Source of the DNA: Okapia johnstoni
Lineage: Eukaryota > Chordata > Mammalia > Artiodactyla > Giraffidae
Reading direction: 5' to 3'
Assembly: GCA_024291935.2 (NCBI GenBank)
Contig: CM044317.1
Location: forward strand, 65,648,730 to 65,712,729
DNA length: 64,000 nucleotides
Shown: positions 29,753-39,404 of the stretch, in pieces
Layout: each line of letters starts with the position of its first letter
How positions within the stretch are numbered: position 1 is the first letter of the stretch
Position numbers and translations under genes: made by a program
The notes under the pieces: model-generated
Database searches by the model: none
Told to the model about the DNA's origin: nothing
The model's input: only the letters and a program-made list of their open reading frames with translations

Positions 29753-31734
29753 TGGTCAGTCTTTTGGTTCTCAGCACCTCCTGCAACCCCACCTCAGCTA
29801 CCAATTCTAGCTGTACTGGCTAGTCACACACTGCACTTCTGCTTATGGTAAAGACTATTGAATATTCATCTAATGTCCATAAAAATCAAACTGAACCCTC
29901 CTTGTATGTTTTGCAAAGATGGCAGAGGAAAGACAGTCTTTGAAGTCTTAGTCTACTGTGAAAGTGTCAGCTAACTAAAAGTTCCAATTTTTATGACTTT
30001 TTAGCAAATACACCCAGAGCTCTATAGCAACTGGCTATGTATTATAGAAATAAGATAGTTATTTATTTAAAATACGCTAAGATAGAAGGACCAAAATCCT
30101 GTATCTATACAGTCCATTAGGTGTGAAAAATATAGTCGAGATGAATTTCAACCATTGTGAAGCCCACAGTCTCTGAAAAGATGGAGACCCTGAAACAAAA
30201 GAAACCTGCAAAAGGTTATGAGATTTCTGAGAAGCCCTATTTCTAAGTTGACAGTCATATGAGGAAATGTAATCATTTGGAAATGTCATTGAGGTGGGGA
30301 TCAGTTTTTTCCCCCTTTTAAATTACCTCAATGAAAGACTGGAATAATAATATTACTCTTGTGGATATAGAAGTTGTGCTCCCAGACTGTGGAGTCAAGG
30401 GTAAAATCCAAAGTTTAAATTCTGACTTCAACTTTATGTTGGCCCGAGTTACGACATACAATGTCTGCAATAGGAAATTATTACCAGTACTTACCATCTA
30501 CTTACCTTCCCATTTAAGTATGATGATGGATTCTGTTCCCCATTGCCACATTGCCCCTGGCTTGAATGTAGATTCAGGAGTTATTAATAGTTTGTGAATT
30601 CACAGATATCCTGTGTGTCACTTTATTTATTGCGCCACTCTGTCATCTCATGAGTCAAGTTTCAGTATTTTAATATGACATAAGAAGACAAGCAATTTAG
30701 GAGAAAATCTCGTTTTCTTTGACTTTCAGAGAAAAATTTAGTATACAGGTAAGAGACAGAAGTGCAACTCAGGCTTTAATTCTGCTTCACTCATAATAGT
30801 TATTTTACCACAAGAAGATACCATCGTATGTATGTTACTATCAGACCCAAAGAGCTGCTTCTAACACTGTCCTTTGTTTGCTGGGTATCAAGTTCACAAG
30901 AAAGCAACATAAAGCTGTTCTCAACCATTAGCTGGGGAGAAAAAGCTCTGTGTTTTACATCAGTGGATTTAGAAAGGGCAATATCTTTAGTTACCTGTGT
31001 GTGAGGTGATTATACAACTGCTCTGTGTCTTTTTGTGTCGTGATCAATTGAGAAGGCTTTAAAAACTTATTTGAATTTATGGCTATTGTCTGGCCTTCCT
31101 CTGGCTTTCTATCAAGCAAGGTAAACAGGGTGAATTCACCCATGTGGGCTCAGTGTTTGACAACTTCCCGGGGCTTACAGTCACTGTTGCATGCTCTCCA
31201 GTCACTCCACATGAAAATCCTTATTAAACAACACAGTGAAGGCTTTGCTGTCCTCCAGGAACTTCTTCCTAATCAATGCCTGTGGCTGATCTCTTCAGAG
31301 CTCCTCAGCCTGAGGCCTGGGACATGCTTGGCAGCCAGATTCTGATTCAGAGGCACAGTGTTTACAAAGAGATTGTGAACATGCCAGGTGAAGAGGCTGC
31401 CCTCCCCCATCACCCCTTGCCCCAGGCTGTTTCTCCTAGACATCTGAACATTATTCTGCAAAGTAATCTGAAGTATTGATTTTCCTTTTTTCCCTCAGTC
31501 TAAAAAAAGTATTAGACACAAAACAACAAATGCCTTTTCATTTTACCCATGTGGGACAATATTGGTGTTTTATATAAAAATAATCATATAAATAAGGTTG
31601 TCATTTTTGTTGCTGGAAGCAAGAAGTACTAAGTGTGTTAGTATTCTTGGGTCATTTTCTTCAGACGTGAGACTGAGTCAACCAAGTAAATAGGATCTAT
31701 AGCCTCTAAGATCTACTATACAGATGTCTATATT
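29753..31734. other. Repeat-poor DNA with one microexon candidate
   Basis: No named repeat is recognised in these 2 kb. The part at 31079-31480 is relatively GC-rich and open in several frames without domain features. The microexon candidate is at 30730-30748. Confidence 0.4.
30730..30748 (+). other. Candidate 19-nt microexon (unproven)
   Basis: A TTTTCTTTGACTTTCAG acceptor (AG at 30728-30729) is followed after 19 nt by the strong donor CAG|GTAAGA. The length is not a multiple of three, so inclusion would shift a reading frame. There is no supporting neighbour exon in the window. Confidence 0.2.
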
Positions 31735-31940
31735 TGTCATTGTTTAGTCACTAAGTCATGTTTGACTCTTGTGACCCCATGGATCATAGCCCACCAGGCT
31801 CTTCTGTCCATGGGATTTCCCAAGAATACTGGAGTAGGTTGCCATTTCCTTCTCCAGGAGATCTTCCTGACCCAAGGATCAAACCCACGTCTCCTGCATC
31901 GCAGGAGGGCTTTTTACCACTGAGCCATCAGGGAACCTGA
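31735..31940 (-). mobile_element. Bov-tA SINE, antisense
   Basis: The tail complement is TTTAGTCACTAAGTCATGTT, the middle AGGTTGCCATTTCCTTCTCC and the head complement CCACTGAGCCATCAGGGAAC. It is complete apart from a small deletion in the middle (GGATTTCCCAAGAATACTGG lacks the usual CAGGC). It is the only Bov SINE between 23.7 and 36.8 kb. Confidence 0.9.
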
Positions 31941-32218
31941 AATGTTTATATAGTTGTCTACAATGAGGTCAAGGCTCTGATATAAAATAGCTGTAGGAAT
32001 TGTGAAATGAAGCTCTAGAACCTCCTTTGTGTTACTATTCTAAGTAAGACACATTCACATAGGGTCTTTGGACTAAAAGGATGAATAAAACCTGGTTTGG
32101 AAGCAAGTTAAAAAAAAAAAATCTTCTGACCAAAAGAATCATTTTTGTCTGGACTCCTAAATGTACATGCATTCTAAAATCCAATCTCATATCATTATAT
32201 CTTGAATCACTCCAACTT
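31941..32218. other. Unresolved DNA
   Basis: An A run at about 32111-32120; nothing else is recognisable. Confidence 0.4.
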
Positions 32219-32219
32219 T

Positions 32220-32312
32220 AGATCAACCATAGGTAGTAAGCAATGCTATTCTACTTCACATTTGAGGAAATTTGGGTTCAAGGCCACATAGCTAGTGAGT
32301 AAAGAAGACATT
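32220..32312 (-). mobile_element. MIR SINE fragment, antisense
   Basis: CTACTTCACATTTGAGGAAA with 'aaggccacatagctagtgag' matches the antisense MIR core. Confidence 0.6.
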
Positions 32313-32625
32313 TTGTCTATAATGAAGGATTGTTGTTAAACCTTTGTTAATTTGAGTTCTGTCAGGGTGTTTTTAAATACTAGACACAATTTCTTTCAGA
32401 TTTTCTCTTCCTTGTTTTGGGTAAATGAACTTCATGGCTTTGTTCTGATTTTTCAGAGGATGTGAGATGTTTCCCTTTGTTATGATTTTTGTTTTATGCA
32501 CAGTTCTGATTTTTCTCCATAATGGTAATCTAGGCTGGTTTGGGGAAGAAAGAGAATACCTGGGATTTATATCAAAGACATTGTCGGATACTTTTTTTTC
32601 CTCTTTGCTCTACTGTCTACCCTAG

Positions 32626-32879
32626 CCCTGAAAGATGTGTCATGAGAAACAAAGTATTAGAAGTTTTCAGCTGGCTGAAGGGGAAGGAACAGTCTCATTT
32701 ACTGTGCTACATGGCATCATAAATCAGCAAGGATAATACCCCTGTGACTCTAATCTGGCATTAATTCTGGCACTAAAAATTTAATGGTTCCCTGGCCAAC
32801 CCTCAGAAGTGTTGGGGGTTAATAAGGGGGTTGGGAGTTAATAATAATTTTAACTGGGGGATTCTCAGTTGCTCTGGAG
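32626..32879 (+). other. Candidate 254-bp exon, non-coding if real (unproven)
   Basis: A long pyrimidine tract ending CTGTCTACCCTAG precedes 32626. The segment ends at a near-perfect donor, GAG|GTGAGT, after 32879. The plus-strand frame that is open at its start closes at 32722, so it could not be an internal coding exon in that frame. The segment itself is single-copy looking. Confidence 0.18.
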
Positions 32880-33480
32880 GTGAGTATTTGGGAATTTGGA
32901 GAGTCTTCTACAAGTAAGCTTTACGAAGTCTGCATATTAATACAAATGGCATAAATAATAAGCAAGCCAAGGTCTGTGGAAAAGGTGGGTTGAGTATCTT
33001 TGATAATTCATCATTATGATCTACATGCTGAGATCAACTCTGCTCCATCAGGTATATAATAAACCTTAAGAATAAGAATGTTGAAATGCTTGTAAAAACA
33101 TACTCTTCTTCATGGACTCATGGACTAATATTCATTACCAAGTGAACCAAATCATTATTTTTTTTCTGAAAGTTCATTAATTTAGACTTGTCATATGGGT
33201 GACTATTTTCAAGGCTGGACTACATATTCTGAACTACATATATTGGGCTTAATACACATTTATTCTTCTCATTGTCTCAGCTGATCCTATAAAGAGTGAC
33301 TTCCTATGTGGCAAATGTTTCATAGAAGAGGAACTAACAGAATCTGTATATTTTGATAAGAATGCAGATATGTGTAAAATTACTTTTGACTGAGCCCATG
33401 ATAAGAAGTTTCAAAGTGAGGTGTTAGACTTCATATGTAGTATTGTAAAGAAGGCAGTGGGAACCATAGCTACCCTCATC
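32880..33480. other. Unresolved DNA
   Basis: No named repeat or exon is recognised. Confidence 0.4.
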
Positions 33481-33516
33481 CAGTGAGAAAAAGAGAGAGA
33501 TCACAGTGGTACAGAA

Positions 33517-33720
33517 CTATTTAAGACCCAAGATGGCCGCCTGGAGCCTGACCCATCTAGGGAAGAGTGAAGAGACCTCTGGGGGAACTGGGGCACTCTG
33601 ACAGCAGGAATCTGGCTGGAGGCCTACTGCTTAGACTGGGGGCCAACGGAGGACTCCTTGGTGTTCAGAGGGAAGGTGAATATTTATATCAGGGAACTGC
33701 AGGGGAGGTATGTCTAGAGA
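33517..33720 (+). promoter_or_regulatory. Promoter-like segment with YY1/TISU word (speculative)
   Basis: CAAGATGGCCGC at 33529-33540 matches 11 of 12 positions of the TISU/YY1 start element (SAASATGGCGGC). An AT-rich TATTTAAG lies just upstream and a good donor, GAG|GTATGT, follows near 33708. The local GC content exceeds the flanks. A similar YY1 site also begins some L1 5' UTRs, so a fragment of a repeat is an alternative. Confidence 0.25.
33533..33601 (+). CDS. Short ORF, 22 codons, beginning in the TISU-like word
   Basis: The ATG at 33533 sits in the YY1/TISU-like context and opens a 22-residue frame (begins Met-Ala-Ala-Trp-Ser-Leu, rich in Gly, Ser, Thr) that ends at TGA 33599-33601. 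No homology is recognised. It could be an upstream ORF or nothing. The start context is the only positive evidence. Confidence 0.12.
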   Translation: MAAWSLTHLGKSEETSGGTGAL

Positions 33721-34228
33721 TGGGGGTGGTTGCGGTTTTGAAGAATCCAAGGAAAGGAGAAAGAGAAAACTTAAAATAGCTGCCAGGGCCAGAGGAAACC
33801 AGTTCCCGAGGATACTGGCACCAATCTTGGAAGGTTTTCCACATTTTTTTTTTTCTCTTCTCTCCTCCTTAAATATGGAAAAGGCTGGGAGCTGCATCTA
33901 GGAGTGGTAAACAGGGGATAGGGAACTAGCGAACAGAGACGGAATCTGCCAACACCTTCCTTTTAACTGGACAGAGGTATTTTATTGTCAGTTGAATTTG
34001 AGTTTTTATGTTCTCTGAAATTGGACATATCAATTACTGATTTGTGACTTTGTAGGAAGTCAAGTACAATTTTTCTCTGAAGCAAATTTTTAAAATAATC
34101 CTGTAGACTTTGTAGTTACAGATTTTATTTTGCATCAATATATTTATGTAGCATCAATTTATGTAAGCCACAATAAAATGATAATATAAATAAGAAAAAC
34201 AGACCAATAAGTGCTTTTCAGTGAATTA
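33721..34228. other. Unresolved DNA
   Basis: A purine-rich part at 33725-33800 and a T run at about 33845-33855. No named repeat. Confidence 0.4.
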
Positions 34229-34229
34229 A

Positions 34230-34800
34230 AATACAATGAGAAGACAATGACTTGGAAGTGTCTTTGGACCGATGGGTCAGGAAACATTTCTCTGAGGAAA
34301 AAGGAGCCAGAAAAATATTGGGGGGGGGGGCAGTATTTCAAGCAAAAAGAAACAGCTGGTGCATAGGCTTTCAGGATGGAATGAGCTGGTGTATCTGGGA
34401 AAAAGAGAGAACGCCAAAGTGGCTGAAGACACATTATTAAGTCAAGAGTGGAGTGAAGTTGAAGGGGTTAGTTGGGGGTGCATCACATAAACTAGAGTAA
34501 GGCAGGGAAGCGCTGGAGGGCTCCAAACAAGGGAGTGATGTGGTCTGAGTTATATTTATAAAATTCTCCCTGTAGCTGACATGCTGAGAATGAATTATAA
34601 GAGGGCAAGACTTGAGGCAGGAAGACCAGTTCAGAGGTCGTTTCAAGTTTAGACTAAATAGGATTATGACTTGAATAAGAGTAGTAGGGATACAAATGAA
34701 GGAAGTAGTTGGATTCTGGATATGTTTTGAAAGTAGTTAGTAACCTTAGTGATGTTTTGAATATGGGGTGAAGGAAACTGTTCTCAAGGATGTGTCCTTG
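34230..34800. mobile_element. Ancient dispersed repeat (class uncertain)
   Basis: Words in order (TTTCTCTGAGGAAAAAGGAG, 'aagcaaaaagaaacagctggtgcataggc', AAGTGGCTGAAGACACATTA, 'gctccaaacaagggagtgatgtggtctgagttatatttataaaattctccctgtagctg', 'gaggcaggaagaccagttcagaggtcg') follow a well-known ancient mammalian repeat. I recognise the pattern but not the class with confidence. A G run interrupts it at about 34320-34330. Confidence 0.5.
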
Positions 34801-36200
34801 AATACTTTTTGGAGCAATTAAGTTGGTATTTCAGCCATCTGTCAGTCTACCACTGAGGAGACTTGCCTTGATTCTTCCATAAGAAGGACACAATAAAGAC
34901 CAATAGAGGTTAAAAAGAAACTTTTCATTAGAACTATCACCAGGGCCATGATAAAATCAACACTGGACCTCAGAAAGGTGGTTGTTGCAATTCCAGTATT
35001 GGCAGCAGTAAGGGCTGCAATGGTTGCTGCCTTGACAGCACTAACGACTCAGCTGTAGCACTGGCAGCAGTAGTGAGTATTGTGGGTTATAGCAGTGGTG
35101 GAATTAGTGGAAGGGGCTCTAATATTAGTCATCATAAATGGCATGGACCTCAGCATCACTTCTGATACTGAGAAGAGCAATGAAAGGGCATTGCCTATGG
35201 CTGATATCCATAGCTATGGTGGCCACAATCAGCAATGATGGTGGTTAAGTCTTTGAAAAACTGAATCAGCATAGCTGCCACTTTTGATGTCGGCTAAACA
35301 GCACATAAACAATAAAGACCTAAAGGAGGAGGACAGGAAAACGTTGGTGGCCAAGAGAATTAATCAAAAAATCCTATGCTGATTCTTAGACATGTTCCCA
35401 GGTATTATATGATGCTTGAGTTCTTAAAGAACAAGTAGGAGAGGATTAGAAACATTTTTGTTTTGTGGTTATGTGCTTGAATAGCCTGCAAAATGTAGAT
35501 CACACATAAGTGTAGCAACTCTTGAAAGAAATAAAGTGTGTAACTGTGATGCTATGTAAAAGCACATGGATAGAATATAAATGGCTTAAAAATGCAAACT
35601 ATTAGTTTTACAAAAATGATGAAGTGGCATCCTGAGATGCCATATGAGACTTTTAGGTGGGAGTGAACAAGTTATTTTGGTTGTTGTGAAAATTTTAGTT
35701 CTGAGCTATGATTTTGGTATCTTATCTCAGTGGAAAATGAGCTTTTAAAAGACTCCAAGGGCTTTAGGACTTCCTGCTTCTATAGAGAACTTAAAGGAGA
35801 TAACTCATCACCAAAATGATGCTTGGAGCTAGGTTCAGATTCTGAGAACTGAGAAAATACAGCTTTAGAGTAAGTCAAGGTTTTCCTACGGTGTGATTTA
35901 GTGGACTGGCCATAACATTTGTTATTGCCTGGTTTTCTGGGAGAGAGTCTATTCCCAGCAGGGCTGTGACTCAACCTTTCAGCCAACCAAATGGAATGCC
36001 TGAAGGATGAGACCATAAAAAATGAGCCTTTACCTAGACCTGGTGGGAATTTAAGAGTGGTGGTCTTTTCCACAATGTGTTTTTACCAATTGAAATTGGT
36101 CCAAAGTATTTCCTTTCCTTTTTCACCATTAGAATCTTTGTTATTTATTTATTTATTTTTCTAGTTTTCTTCTGTTCCTGAAGGCTTTGCATTTCTTTTG
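34801..36200. other. Unresolved DNA, with a GCAGTA/TGGTGG-biased tract
   Basis: Around 34980-35240 the plus strand is rich in irregular GCA, GTA and TGG trinucleotides. It translates to an Ala/Val/Thr-rich peptide on the plus strand before stopping. It may be a decayed minisatellite. Minus-strand frame 35780-36073 (97 codons) shows no domain. Confidence 0.35.
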
Positions 36201-36371
36201 TGAAACTGCATGTGTGGGGTTTTGAGAAATGCTTCGGGATGAAGTGCTATCTATCAATCCAAAACACTATCAAGAGATTTATTTGTTGTTTGCCTGTTCG
36301 TTTCCTCGCCCCCACCTATTTGCTTCCCAACACATTTTTCTTCCATTTCTTTTTTTTTTTTCCATCCACAG

Positions 36372-36560
36372 CAGAGAAGGGCTGCCTGAAGCTTTTCCCC
36401 AGAGTCATTCTGCAGAACAGTCTTAGAGAGGAGTTAAAGTCTTCAATGTCTCCCCTGACAGGCACAAGAACATTTTTTTCTTTAACTCTAGCATGGCTGA
36501 TCTTTGCCACAAAATATCCACCACCCTGCTCCTCTGCACCAAATGAGATATTGTTACTGA
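36372..36560 (+). other. Candidate 189-bp exon (unproven)
   Basis: A T-rich tract ending CCATCCACAG precedes 36372, and ATG|GTAGGT follows 36560. The segment is open in the plus frame 36200-36607 and has a length divisible by three. The peptide has no recognised domain. The polypyrimidine tract is a plain T run, which lowers its value. Confidence 0.15.
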
Positions 36561-36795
36561 TGGTAGGTGGGTGGCAAAGAACACTGTTAGCCAACCAGAT
36601 TTCATGATTTTTTTATTTTTACAGAGGAGAGAGTTGACTTGCCAGATATGTTTTTTGGATGAATTCATAACACTGTTCACATGGTTTAAGTTAGCAAAAT
36701 GGCTCACCTGGCAAATTTTGGCTGGGTTGGAAAAGCTACTGAAGCCCAGCCAGCTTAATTATGATGAGGGTGATTAGTGTATCTGTCTCAGTGAA

Positions 36796-36999
36796 AGGCT
36801 CAAATGGTAAAAAATCCACCTGCAGTTCAGGAGACTGGGTTCAATCCCTGGGTCAGGAAGATCCCCTGAAGAATGGAATGGCTATCCGCTCCAGTGTTCT
36901 TGCCTGGAGAATTTCATGGACAGAGGAGCCTGGCGGGCTACAGTCCATGGGGTTGCAAAGAATTGGACACTACTGAGCCACTTTCACTATTTTTCACTT
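36796..36999 (+). mobile_element. Bov-tA SINE, sense, with 10-bp target-site duplication
   Basis: GGCTCAAATGGTAAAAAATC marks the head, which lacks its first bases. The box-B-like GGTTCAATCCCTGG and tail CAGTCCATGGGGTTGCAAAG are clear. TCTCAGTGAA flanks it exactly at 36786-36795 and 37000-37009. Confidence 0.9.
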
Positions 37000-37009
37000 T
37001 CTCAGTGAA

Positions 37010-37848
37010 GGACTATTGCAATTATTAGAAAATCAGTAATGTATAGAATCACTCCACTTTGCTGTACAAATATGCCCCTTTCCATCATGCTTCAGGATGT
37101 GAACATCCACGATATGCTAGTCCTTCCCTGTCAAACTGTTTAAGCTGTACCAAGGAAACTATCCTACAAAGAAAGCTTTTGCTCAGCATGACTGTAGTTC
37201 TTGTTTTTAGGTGCTATCCTGTCCAGATTCTTAAAGCAGTCAATAGTGTTGGGAGAGCTTCATTGATTGAAGCTCTGACCTGATTATAATAATCAAAAAG
37301 CTTGGGTGATTATCTAAAGCCTATAGGAACTTAATCACATTGCTTTAGTCATGGAAATAAGCCAGGATTCCACAATCAGCTTTTCAAGTAAGATATCTGT
37401 AGATCTAGAGTTGAAAGAGAATAATGCATTCCTTCTTTTCAAATCAGATCTTCCTTTTAGAGCAGGCAGTGATGAGCTTGTGCTGCACCAAGTTCACGCA
37501 GCATGTAAGGGGTGAGGTGCAGGGTATGGGGCCGGGGGAGTGGGGGGCGGTGTTGGGCAGGTTCCTTGCTTCTATCATGAATACTATTTCAGTTTCTGAG
37601 AGATGGTACTGGTGGATAGTGGTTGAGAATTTAAAATATCCAAATCATTTCAATACGACTAAGTAAATATTTCTTTCATTAGAGTCATGTAAAGAGCCAT
37701 TTTAGAAACATCTGGTTTCACTTTTAGGATATGTCTTTTTATAATATTAAAAAGATTGAATTTTTTTTTAGTGAAGTGTTCAAGTTTTGAGTTAGTGCTA
37801 ATCCGGCCTCTATTGCCAGGTGTATCTATATCACGATTCCTTTTGCTG
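37010..37848. other. Unresolved DNA with a G-quadruplex-type motif
   Basis: No named repeat is recognised. The G-rich block at 37528-37557 is listed separately. Confidence 0.4.
37528..37557 (+). other. Canonical G-quadruplex motif
   Basis: Four G tracts (37528-37531, 37534-37538, 37542-37547, 37555-37557) are separated by loops of 2, 3 and 7 nt, satisfying the G3+N1-7 rule. The block is GC-rich against AT-rich flanks. Confidence 0.7.
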
Positions 37849-37849
37849 C

Positions 37850-37950
37850 CGCTTCTTTTTTTTTGGCCCAGCTGTGGTTTGTAAGACTTTTGTTCCCGGA
37901 ACAGGGATTGAACCCGGGCTCTTGGCAGTGAGAATATGGAGGAATTCTTG
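37850..37950 (-). mobile_element. CHR-type SINE fragment, antisense
   Basis: A T run is followed by GGCCCAGCTGTGGTTTGTAA, a box-B complement TTCCCGGAACAGGGATTGAA and a shortened head side ('gggctcttggcagtgag...ggaattcttg'). The terminal head is incomplete. Confidence 0.65.
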
Positions 37951-38268
37951 TCCTTTTTATTCAGGTTTAAGGACAAGATTTGCTCTGAATCCCACTCCTT
38001 CTGTCTGTCTGAAGTCACTCAGGGATAAGCAAACTATAGCCAGAGGGCCTGCTTCCACTCTTTTTTGGTAATGTTTTATAGAAATACAGCTCTGTCCAGT
38101 AGCTTAGGTATTGTTTCTGGATGTTTTGTGCTACAATAGCAGAGTCGAATAGTTGCAACAGAGACCTTGTGGCCTCTGAGCTGAAAATATTTACTCTTTG
38201 ATCTTTTAAGAAAAAATTTCCAAGTTCTCCTTTAGCCTATGGACATGCAAACCTTTTTCACCCTCACT
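37951..38268. other. Unresolved DNA
   Basis: No gene or named repeat. An old L3/MIR3-like piece (ACTATAGCCAGAGGGCCTGC, 'ggtaatgttttatagaaatacagc') is possible. Confidence 0.35.
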
Positions 38269-38280
38269 AGCCTTTTGTCT

Positions 38281-38417
38281 GCATCGGAGAAGGAAATGGC
38301 AACCCACTTCAGTGTTCTTGCCTGGAGAATCCCGGGGACAGGGGAGCCTGGTAGGCTGCCGTCTATGGGGTCGCACAGAGTTGGACACGACTGAAGTGAC
38401 TTAGCAGCAGCAGCAGC
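38281..38417 (+). mobile_element. BOV-A SINE monomer, sense, with 12-bp target-site duplication
   Basis: GGAGAAGGAAATGGCAACCC through CACAGAGTTGGACACGACTG with a (CAG)n tail. AGCCTTTTGTCT flanks it exactly at 38269-38280 and 38418-38429. It is a young copy. Confidence 0.93.
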
Positions 38418-38452
38418 AGCCTTTTGTCTCTACAGAGCTCCTAGACCTGTCT

Positions 38453-38676
38453 GCATGCATGTGAAGTTACTTCAGTCGTGTCCAACTCTGTGCAACCCTA
38501 TGGACTGTAGCCTGCCAGGCTCCTCTGTCCATGGGATTCTCCAGGCAAGAATACTGGAGTGGGGTGCTGTGCCCTCCTCCAGGGGATCTTCCCGACCCCA
38601 GGGATCAAACCTGCTACTCTTATGTCTCCTGAATTTGCAGGAGGGTTCTTTACTACTAGCACCACCTGGGAAGCCC
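38453..38676 (-). mobile_element. Bov-tA SINE, antisense, with 10-bp target-site duplication
   Basis: The tail complement is CTTCAGTCGTGTCCAACTCT and the head complement ACTAGCACCACCTGGGAAGC. AGACCTGTCT flanks it exactly at 38443-38452 and 38677-38686. It is in inverted orientation to the BOV-A SINE 36 bp upstream. Confidence 0.93.
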
Positions 38677-38686
38677 AGACCTGTCT

Positions 38687-39183
38687 AGTCTATTCCAATT
38701 CCTTCTATTCAAACTTCTTGGAAAGTACTAGCTACTCACTGGACTAGCGAGTCACTCCCTGTCTCCCGTTCACTCCTCAACTCTGCATTCTTGTTTCTGC
38801 TCCTACTCTATTTCAGTTGCTGCTGTTTAGATTCTTAATTACTGAATCAAATGGCCACATTTTTTCTTTTGGTACTTTTCTGTGGCATTTGATCTTGAAC
38901 CAGTCATTTTTAGGCTGGGCTCTCTGCATTCTAGGTTTCTGTGACAGTAGTCTCTTTTTTAACTCTGACCTCTGTGATATTGTGCCTTGGGTCTCTCTGA
39001 GGCTCCGTGTTAACTGCTATGACTCTATTTCAGACCAGTGAGCTCTCGTTTGGAGGACCTCAGCAAACTTCTAAGTTTGCATCCTTGTCCTCCTTAAGTC
39101 TATTCTCATGCAGATGATCCATATTGAAACCCACTATCATCATTCTCCTGTTTACAAAACCTTAGTGATTGCCATTGCCTATA
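38687..39183. other. Unresolved DNA, possibly old L2-like
   Basis: Pyrimidine-rich words resemble L2 or CR1-type sequence in places, but nothing aligns well. No gene. Confidence 0.35.
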
Positions 39184-39193
39184 GCTACAGTGA

Positions 39194-39404
39194 GGACTTC
39201 CCATATGGCTCAGTGGTAAAGAATCTGTCTGCCATTGTGGGAGACATGGGTTCAGTTCCTGGGTGGGGAAGATCCCCTGGAGAAGGAAATGGCAATGCAG
39301 TCCAGTATTCTTGTCTGGAGAATTCCAAGGACAGAGGAACCTGACGGGGTACAGTTCATGGGGTCGCAAAGAGTCAGACATGACTGACCAGGCACGCATG
39401 CATG
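39194..39404 (+). mobile_element. Bov-tA SINE, sense, with 10-bp target-site duplication
   Basis: Head GACTTCCCATATGGCTCAGT, middle GGAGAAGGAAATGGCAATGC, tail AAAGAGTCAGACATGACTGA. GCTACAGTGA flanks it exactly at 39184-39193 and 39405-39414. Confidence 0.92.

Noticed and set aside
31079..31480. GC-richer segment with several overlapping frames
   Set aside because: No splice sites in register and no recognisable domain.
34980..35100. Possible retroviral envelope-like hydrophobic peptide
   Set aside because: The Ala/Val/Thr-rich reading is short, ends in stops, and is better explained by trinucleotide bias; no other retroviral landmark is nearby.
38401..38421. (CAG)n as a trinucleotide expansion locus
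   Set aside because: It is the ordinary tail of a BOV-A SINE; the same short repeats appear at other copies.
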